A stretch of DNA of 11,731 nucleotides from Bacteroidales bacterium (lineage in GTDB: Bacteria > Bacteroidota > Bacteroidia > Bacteroidales > JAAUTT01): positions 1-11,731 of the forward strand of contig JANXXY010000252.1 of NCBI GenBank assembly GCA_025350365.1. Direction: 5' to 3'. The notes under the pieces are model-generated. The model made no database searches. It was not told where the DNA came from and was given only the letters and a program-made list of their open reading frames with translations. Of this stretch, positions 6,457 to 11,731 are shown piece by piece. Position 1 is the first letter of the stretch; every line of letters begins with the position of its first letter. Both the position numbers and the translations under genes were made by a program.

Positions 6457-8819
6457 ACAAATATTTGAAAAGTAACGACTGGTCAATTGTAGAGGAAGGC
6501 TTTGATCCCAAAAATCATAAAGCTTCCGAAAGTATTTTCAGTATTGGCAATGGCCACATGGGCCAGCGTGCAAACTTCGAGGAACGATATACCGGTAAAA
6601 TGCTTCAGGGAAGTTATGTGGCCGGTATTTATTATCCAGATAAAACCCGTGTTGGCTGGTGGAAAAATGGTTATCCGGAATATTTTGCCAAAGTGCTCAA
6701 CTCACCGAATTGGATAGGAATTGATATACAGGTGAATCTCGAACATCTTGATCTTTCAAAATGCAAAACCGGGCAATTCCGTCGCGAACTGAACATGAAA
6801 GAAGGATACCTCTTTCGAAGTTTTATCGCAAACTTTTCCAATGGGAATAAAGTTAAAATTGAATCAATTCGTTTTCTAAGTCTTGCCAACCCTGAGTTTG
6901 GTATTATTAAATATTCGGTTACAGCACTGAATTTTACAGGCGAAATATTATTAACACCTTATATTGATGGGGATGTTAAAAATGAAGATTCCAATTACAA
7001 CGAAAAGTTTTGGAATGTTCTCGATACAGAATCCATTGAGGGTGAAGGTTACCTTTTATGTCAGACAAAAAAACTTGACTTTAGGGTAGGTTTTGGAATG
7101 AAATACAAGATTGAGCTGAATGGTGAAGTATTCGCTGAAATACCTACTCTCATTAAAGGGCCGAAATATACGGGTAACATCATAAAGGTTGACATGAATG
7201 AGGGGGATACCGTAACTCTTTTAAAATATGTAGCTGTGTTAACCTCACTGGATCATCCGGTTGATCAACTTTTGAAGCTAACGCGAAAATCGACAAAAAA
7301 GGCATATGACATAGGCTTTGACAAGCTGTTTGAAGATCATAAATCAAAATGGGCTTTTACATGGGAACACAGTGATATTCAAATAAAAGGGGATATTGAA
7401 GCTCAACAGGGAATTCGTTTTAATATATTTCATCTAAATCAAACTTATACAGGAGACGATGAACGATTTAATATAGGGCCAAAAGGATTTACCGGCGAAA
7501 AATATGGAGGAGGCACTTATTGGGATACCGAAGCTTATTGCATACCTTTCTTTCTATCGACGTCATCGCCAAATGTAACTCGTAATTTATTAAAATACAG
7601 GCATAAACAGCTTTTAAAAGCCATCGAAAATGCTCAAAAACTTGGATTTTCCAATGGTGCTGCGCTGTATCCAATGGTTACCATGAACGGCGAAGAATGC
7701 CATAACGAATGGGAAATTACTTTTGAGGAAATTCACAGAAATGGAGCTATCGCCTTCGCAATTTATAACTATGTAAGACATACCGGCGATGAAAATTATT
7801 TGACCGACTATGGTTTGGAGGTACTTATTGCTATTTCCCGTTTCTGGAGTCAGCGTGTAAATTTCTCGAAAGAGAAAAATAAATATGTTCTTTTGGGTGT
7901 AACCGGTCCTAATGAATACGAAAACAATGTAAACAACAACTGGTACACTAATACCATTGCCAAATGGTGTCTGGAATATACTTCTCAGGCCATCGAAAAA
8001 GTTAAACAGTTGAATCCAAAAAGATATAATGAGATTATTTCCGGGAATTCATTTAACGAATCGATGGAGACGACCAAATGGAAAGAAATATCGGAAAATA
8101 TGCACTTTCCTTACGATTCCATCTCGAAGGTTTTTCTTCAACAGGATGGTTTTTTAGATAAGGAACAGATACTGGCTGCAGAACTTGATCCGGCACAACG
8201 ACCAATTAACCAGCACTGGTCGTGGGATCGGATACTGCGTTCGTGTTTTATCAAGCAGGCTGATGTACTTCAGGGTATTTACCTTTTTGAAGAAAATTAT
8301 AATTTCGATACTATCCGTCGCCATTTCAATTTTTATGAATCGCGCACCGTTCATGAATCGTCATTATCACCATGCGTTCACACCATTTTGGCTGCCCGTA
8401 TTGGAAATATGTCAAAAGCTTACGAATTTTATTTGCGGACCTCTCGCCTCGATTTGGATGATTATAATAGTGAAGTGGCAGAAGGGTTGCATATTACAAG
8501 TATGGCTGGCACATGGATGTCTATTGTGGAAGGTTTTGGTGGTAAGCGGGTTATCGATGGTAAACTTTGCTTGTTTCCCTTAATTCCGGATAAATGGGAG
8601 GAATACTCGTTTAAAATAATATTCCGTGGAGTAAATTTGGCGGTTACTGTCAATAAAAAACATATAAACCTGCTTGCCGAAGGTGGCATAATCAAACTTA
8701 ATATCTATGGTGAAGATATTGAATTGAACTCAGGACAGTCTAAGCAAATTGTGACTAAAAATACAAGAGAAGCATCAGATAGCTTTTCACAGAAGCAATT
8801 TAATAATCTTATATATTAA
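6453..8819 (+). CDS. GH65 maltose phosphorylase-like enzyme
   Basis: This 788-residue protein has no signal peptide, so it is cytoplasmic. GH65 order is visible: an N-terminal beta-sandwich (about 10-270), an (alpha/alpha)6 barrel (about 300-690) and a small C-terminal beta domain. The catalytic acid is Glu488 in VTGPNEYENNVNNNWYTN. Other family signatures are YGGGTYWDTEAYCIPFFL (with Trp357-Asp358), KQADVL (from Lys601) and the phosphate-binding HESSLS (His634, Ser636, Ser637). Reaction by family: maltose plus phosphate gives beta-glucose 1-phosphate and glucose, with inversion. The loop CHNEWEITFEEIHRNGAIA (His417-Asn418-Glu419) resembles that of maltose phosphorylases and differs from what I recall for trehalose and kojibiose enzymes, so maltose is preferred. 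Specificity within GH65 is hard to settle by eye. It overlaps the phosphoglucomutase gene by four bases and is followed after 86 bp by the GH13 gene. Confidence 0.93.
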   Translation: MNKYLKSNDWSIVEEGFDPKNHKASESIFSIGNGHMGQRANFEERYTGKMLQGSYVAGIYYPDKTRVGWWKNGYPEYFAKVLNSPNWIGIDIQVNLEHLDLSKCKTGQFRRELNMKEGYLFRSFIANFSNGNKVKIESIRFLSLANPEFGIIKYSVTALNFTGEILLTPYIDGDVKNEDSNYNEKFWNVLDTESIEGEGYLLCQTKKLDFRVGFGMKYKIELNGEVFAEIPTLIKGPKYTGNIIKVDMNEGDTVTLLKYVAVLTSLDHPVDQLLKLTRKSTKKAYDIGFDKLFEDHKSKWAFTWEHSDIQIKGDIEAQQGIRFNIFHLNQTYTGDDERFNIGPKGFTGEKYGGGTYWDTEAYCIPFFLSTSSPNVTRNLLKYRHKQLLKAIENAQKLGFSNGAALYPMVTMNGEECHNEWEITFEEIHRNGAIAFAIYNYVRHTGDENYLTDYGLEVLIAISRFWSQRVNFSKEKNKYVLLGVTGPNEYENNVNNNWYTNTIAKWCLEYTSQAIEKVKQLNPKRYNEIISGNSFNESMETTKWKEISENMHFPYDSISKVFLQQDGFLDKEQILAAELDPAQRPINQHWSWDRILRSCFIKQADVLQGIYLFEENYNFDTIRRHFNFYESRTVHESSLSPCVHTILAARIGNMSKAYEFYLRTSRLDLDDYNSEVAEGLHITSMAGTWMSIVEGFGGKRVIDGKLCLFPLIPDKWEEYSFKIIFRGVNLAVTVNKKHINLLAEGGIIKLNIYGEDIELNSGQSKQIVTKNTREASDSFSQKQFNNLIY

Positions 8820-8836
8820 ATTCGATAGTATATGTT

Positions 8837-8862
8837 TTGAGCCCCTGGCTGCTTGCTCTCAA
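8837..8862 (+). other. Small intercistronic hairpin between GH65 and GH13 genes
   Basis: In the 86-bp gap, AGCC-CCT-GGCT (8840-8850) can form a tight stem, or alternatively TTGAG (8837-8841) can pair with CTCAA (8858-8862). No T-run follows, so a terminator is unlikely. It may be an mRNA processing or stability element, or chance. Confidence is low. Confidence 0.25.
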
Positions 8863-8905
8863 GTCTAGTTTATTTGCTTTAATTTTCCACTTTAAAATAA
8901 ATAAG

Positions 8906-10771
8906 ATGAATTTTAAAAGTTTAATATTCTGCATTTTGCTCGCCTTTTTACAGCAAATGGTTACTTTTGCTGCTGACAAAATTACTTTAAGTCGCATTGA
9001 ACCTGGAAACTGGTGGGTGGGAATGAAAAATCCCGAACTTCAGCTTTTGGTTTATGGTGAAAATATTGGCCTCACTGACCCTAAAATCAATATTCCAGGT
9101 GTAACCCTAAATAGTATTATAAAGGTAGAGAATCATAATTATTTGTTTTTAAACCTGATCATTTCCGACGACGCGAAACCGGGGAATTATTCAATAGAAT
9201 TTAGTAAGGACAATAAAGTTATGGCAAAACGTGACTTCCCTTTACTTCAGCGTGAATGGGAATCGTCAAATCGTAAAAGTTATAGTTCGTCGGATGTTAT
9301 TTATTTGTTAATGCCCGATCGGTTTTCGAATGGCAATAGTGCTAATGATTCCGTATCAGGAATGTTTGAAAAGCCCAACCGCGCAAACCCCGGTGGTCGC
9401 CATGGTGGAGATATTCAGGGAATGATTAATCATCTCGATTATCTTCAAAATCTAGGCTTTACTTCATTATGGAGCACTCCGTTAATGGAAGATAACATGG
9501 AGAGCTATTCGTATCATACTTATGCCATAACCGACTACTACCGTATCGATCCCCGTTATGGCACCAATCAGGATTACAGACGTTTGGCAGATGAATTGCA
9601 CAAACGGTCGATGAAACTGATAATGGATGTAGTAACCAACCATTGCGGATTAAACTATTATTGGATGAAGGATTTACCAACCAAAAACTGGGTTCATCAG
9701 TTCAAGGAGTTCACCCGTTCCAACTATCAGATATCCACCACCTACGATCCGTATGCGTCTCAATATGATAAGAATATCAATTATAACGGCTGGTTTGACA
9801 CATCGATGCCCGATTTAAATCAGGACAATCCGCTTCTGCTTACCTACTTGATTCAAAACACTATTTGGTGGATCGAATATGCGGGACTGGACGGGATTAG
9901 GATTGATACTTATCCATATAACAATCCTGATAAAGTAGCTCAATGGTCGAAATCGATCAGGCGCGAATATCCAAACATCAATATTGTTGGCGAATGCTGG
10001 GTACACACATCTCAAGAGATTGCCTATTGGCAAACCGGTGCAAAAAACTATGATGGGTACGATTCAGAACTACCTACCGTAATGGATTTTACATTACATG
10101 ATGCTTATTCAAGTGCATTTAATGAGGAAGATGGCTGGTCCGGAGGAATGCGCAGGTTTTATAACCACTTTACCCAGGATTACATTTTTCCAAATCCTTT
10201 CAATTTGCTGGTTTTTACCGAAAATCACGATACGCAGCGTTTTAATGAGATAATTAACAATGATATCCGGAAGTATAGAATTGCCTATACATTGTTATTT
10301 ACGGTACGTGGCATCCCTCAATTTTACTATGGCTCGGAAGTTATGATGGGTGGCAACAAAAATAAAGGGGATGGCGATATAAGGCGTGATTTTCCCGGAG
10401 GATGGCCGGGCGATCTGCATAACGCTTTTATAGCCTCGGGACGCACTCCATTGGAAAATGAGTCATACAATTTTATTAAGAAACTGTTAAATTGGCGGAA
10501 AGAGAATCCCGTCATCCATTCCGGCAAAACCATGCAGTATATTTCGCAGGATAATTGTTATGTTTATTTCAGGTACAATAACGAAAAAACTGTGATGGTA
10601 GTTATTAATAATCATGATACAGAGCACAGAAAACTCGACACCAAAAGGTTTGCCGAGCGGATGCAGGGATATAACTATGGATACGATATTATTTCGGATA
10701 AAAAAATCACCGACCTTTTGGTGATCGACATTGCTCCAAAAACTTCCATGATCATTGAATTAGGCAAATAA
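8906..10771 (+). CDS. Secreted GH13 alpha-amylase/neopullulanase, SusA-like
   Basis: From the ATG at 8906 this is 621 residues, close to Bacteroides SusA. That start gives a clean signal peptide (MNFKSLIFCILLAFLQQ..., cleavage near TFA-ADK). A TTG at 8837 would add 23 residues ahead of it and is less likely. There is no lipobox cysteine, so the product is probably periplasmic. Residues about 25-120 are the N-terminal Ig-like domain of neopullulanase/cyclomaltodextrinase enzymes. The TIM barrel opens at DVIYLLMPDRFSNGN and shows all four GH13 regions: DVVTNH (Asp241-His246), GIRIDTY with nucleophile Asp334, VGECW with acid/base Glu363, and FTENHDTQRF with Asp442. A C-terminal beta domain follows (about 535-621). 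By family it cuts alpha-1,4 bonds in malto-oligosaccharides or pullulan-like substrates, releasing maltose or panose for uptake. It lies 86 bp after the GH65 gene, probably in the same operon. Confidence 0.93.
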   Translation: MNFKSLIFCILLAFLQQMVTFAADKITLSRIEPGNWWVGMKNPELQLLVYGENIGLTDPKINIPGVTLNSIIKVENHNYLFLNLIISDDAKPGNYSIEFSKDNKVMAKRDFPLLQREWESSNRKSYSSSDVIYLLMPDRFSNGNSANDSVSGMFEKPNRANPGGRHGGDIQGMINHLDYLQNLGFTSLWSTPLMEDNMESYSYHTYAITDYYRIDPRYGTNQDYRRLADELHKRSMKLIMDVVTNHCGLNYYWMKDLPTKNWVHQFKEFTRSNYQISTTYDPYASQYDKNINYNGWFDTSMPDLNQDNPLLLTYLIQNTIWWIEYAGLDGIRIDTYPYNNPDKVAQWSKSIRREYPNINIVGECWVHTSQEIAYWQTGAKNYDGYDSELPTVMDFTLHDAYSSAFNEEDGWSGGMRRFYNHFTQDYIFPNPFNLLVFTENHDTQRFNEIINNDIRKYRIAYTLLFTVRGIPQFYYGSEVMMGGNKNKGDGDIRRDFPGGWPGDLHNAFIASGRTPLENESYNFIKKLLNWRKENPVIHSGKTMQYISQDNCYVYFRYNNEKTVMVVINNHDTEHRKLDTKRFAERMQGYNYGYDIISDKKITDLLVIDIAPKTSMIIELGK

Positions 10772-11107
10772 TACATATGAGTCCGGTTTAAAAACCCGCA
10801 AAATTTTATGTTGCGTTGGAGGGCAAATTTAAAAAATATTTGAATAGATATTGAAAGAGGAGGAAATTTGCTTGACGATGGTGAGTTTTTTCGATTTTAA
10901 AAAAGAGATGAATATTTTTTTGGTAAATTCTTATAAAAAGTAAGGGCGTCGACGGGAATAAATTGTTAATTATGTTATGTTCAAGCATATATCGATATAT
11001 TCTCCCAAAATTAATCGCAATTCCCACATTAAAAGCAAATAAACTGGTTTTAAACAACCCCCTCACCTTTGTTTTTCCGTTTCGCGTCCTAATTTTAATT
11101 TCTTTCA
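10772..11107. other. Intergenic region after the operon
   Basis: No intact gene is recognised. Just after the GH13 stop, GGTTT (10785-10789) can pair with AAACC (10792-10796), and CGCAA (10797-10801) with TTGCG (10811-10815). Neither has a following T-run on the plus strand, so no rho-independent terminator can be claimed. On the minus strand an open frame of 100 codons (10806-11108) starts at an ATG overlapping the stop of the broken gene to its right (TAATG). Its early part (RNGKT...LFAFNVG) could be a decayed continuation of that gene, while the rest looks random. Confidence 0.4.
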
Positions 11108-11325
11108 TTAACGCTTCAACATTTGGCCTGATCTTTCGCCGTTCTTTTGGAAAGTAGCATCATCATATTCTCCGGCTGAAATATAGCCGTCTAATATCGG
11201 AGTTGTTCCGTGTCCTACTTTTAGTGTATGAGGGTCATTACCCGCAACAATTTTAAAGAAATAAAAACGAAAAAAGTAAATGAAAATAGAGTGCTAAATT
11301 TTGTTATTTGTTTGAATATTATCAT
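11108..11325 (-). pseudogene. Frame-broken remnant of a secreted protein with a CBM9-like N-terminal segment
   Basis: On the minus strand an ATG at 11325 opens a signal-peptide-like frame (MIIFKQITKFSTLFSFTFFV, then FISLK) that stops at 11221 after 34 codons. A -1 shift at the A-run at 11254-11251 joins it smoothly to a second frame of 47 codons. That frame begins IVAGNDPHTLKV, includes GTTPILDGYISAGEYDDATF, and ends with TAA at 11110-11108. The join reads naturally as a secretion signal plus a mature N-terminus, and one lost A would explain it. The PILDGYISAGEYDDA stretch resembles the opening strand of family-9-like carbohydrate-binding or sugar-binding domains (PxIDGxISxGEWxDA), a similarity recalled and not searched. 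No full-length continuation was found, so it is probably decayed. A sequencing error would fix only the first shift. It is possibly a relic of the neighbouring utilization locus. Confidence 0.5.
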
Positions 11326-11357
11326 ATTCTTCAAGATTAAAAATTATGTTTTTTGAC

Positions 11358-11449
11358 TGCAAAGTAGAACAGTAGATGAACTCAGCTACTATTTTGCTGT
11401 ACCTGCAACCGTTTTTAACTAGTATATGCCTTCTTAAAACTACTTTGCA
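11358..11449. repeat. 10-bp inverted repeat flanking the gap between two minus-strand genes
   Basis: TGCAAAGTAG (11358-11367) and CTACTTTGCA (11440-11449) are perfect inverse copies 72 bp apart. They bracket the spacer between the hydrolase stop at 11455-11453 and the remnant start at 11325. No transposase or target-site duplication is seen, so this is noted as a structure without a function and could be chance. Confidence 0.3.
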
Positions 11450-11452
11450 CAT

Positions 11453-11731
11453 TCAACGAGAATCAAGTAACAACCAGCCATTTCCCAGCAGCAAATCATT
11501 CTTTCTTGATTTAGGTGTAATTTGTAGTTTTTTTATCACGCCATTTACAATTTCGCACTGCACAATTGTTTTTTTTGCAAGGTGCATTTTGAATTTGACA
11601 TCCCAGTGTTTAGGCCAGGCTGGAAGAAGTAGTATTTTATCATTCAGTTCCTGAACCAGCATTTTTTGCAACGCTATTGACCCGCTTCCCAGATGATCTA
11701 AATCAGGATAAGAATCGTTTGCCTGCCTGCC
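11453..11731 (-). CDS. C-terminal fragment of a probable (alpha/alpha)6-barrel glycoside hydrolase (GH95/DUF5703-like), 5' part off right edge
   Basis: The minus strand is open from the right edge (11731) to a TGA at 11455-11453, giving the last 92 codons; the start lies outside the window. A TTG at 11671 lies inside the frame and is not the real start. Visible motifs are YPDLDHLGSGSIALQKMLVQ, then ILLLPAWPKHWDVKFKMH, then VNGVIKKLQITPKSRKND. The pattern LLPAWPK-W-V-FK-H followed by VTPKSR is typical of C-terminal beta domains of large Bacteroidota carbohydrate-active proteins related to GH95 or carrying DUF5703. That link is from memory of the family pattern. In such enzymes the barrel lies upstream, so the catalytic residues are not visible. 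It points towards the maltose cluster (convergent) and may belong to a separate glycan locus. Confidence 0.6.
   Translation of the reverse strand, partial: GRQANDSYPDLDHLGSGSIALQKMLVQELNDKILLLPAWPKHWDVKFKMHLAKKTIVQCEIVNGVIKKLQITPKSRKNDLLLGNGWLLLDSR

Noticed and set aside
8837..8905. TTG start for the GH13 gene
   Set aside because: It would place 23 residues before a complete signal peptide; ATG 8906 gives a standard secretory N-terminus.
10963..11157. Plus-strand open frame of 64 codons after the GH13 gene
   Set aside because: It has no recognisable motif and overlaps the minus-strand remnant, which has a better protein pattern.
11405..11416. GCAACCGTTTTT as a fourth type of LacI operator
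   Set aside because: It matches GCAAACGTTTGC at only 9 of 12, has lost the right half-site and lies between minus-strand genes with no link to the operon; chance is likely.
11358..11449. Insertion-sequence ends or a small mobile element
   Set aside because: The 10-bp inverted repeat encloses no transposase and shows no flanking duplication.
1..11731. CRISPR array, tRNA/rRNA genes or phage-defence genes
   Set aside because: No regular repeat-spacer pattern, no cloverleaf-like sequence and no protein of a defence family was seen on either strand.

Overview
The window comes from a low-GC member of the Bacteroidota, most likely Bacteroidales or a relative. The evidence is a SusC/RagA-family TonB-dependent transporter, a SusA-like periplasmic amylase, A-rich start regions that mostly lack a Shine-Dalgarno sequence, and a TAnnTTTG-type promoter element. 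It holds most of a polysaccharide-utilization locus for maltose and malto-oligosaccharides (starch-derived glucans).

Layout: positions 1-2491 (minus strand) are the N-terminal 830 codons of a SusC-like outer-membrane transporter that runs off the left edge; its SusD partner, if present, lies outside. Positions 2492-2879 are a divergent control region with three abutting LacI-type operator-like boxes, a separate 16-bp dyad and a 10-bp-phased repeat. A LacI-family regulator follows on the plus strand (2880-3899). A perfect CG-centred palindrome sits 8 bp after its stop codon, followed by a 566-bp AT-rich promoter/leader region. Next comes a tight plus-strand cluster: MFS sugar transporter (4466-5800), beta-phosphoglucomutase (5800-6456), GH65 maltose-phosphorylase-like enzyme (6453-8819) and a secreted GH13 SusA-like amylase (8906-10771). 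Positions 10772-11452 have no intact gene, but the minus strand holds a frame-broken remnant of a secreted protein. The right edge (11453-11731, minus) is the last 92 codons of a probable (alpha/alpha)6-barrel glycoside hydrolase.

How the parts fit (inference from families and localisation): glucan fragments cross the outer membrane through the SusC-like porin, the GH13 enzyme trims them in the periplasm, and the MFS protein carries maltose across the inner membrane. The GH65 enzyme then splits maltose with phosphate into glucose and beta-glucose 1-phosphate, and beta-phosphoglucomutase converts the latter to glucose 6-phosphate, saving one ATP per disaccharide. The LacI-type protein probably controls both the susC arm and the catabolic operon through GCAAACGTTTGC-like operators.

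No wholly new system is evident. The most distinctive signals are the operator architecture, the long leader of the transporter operon and the decayed gene at the right.
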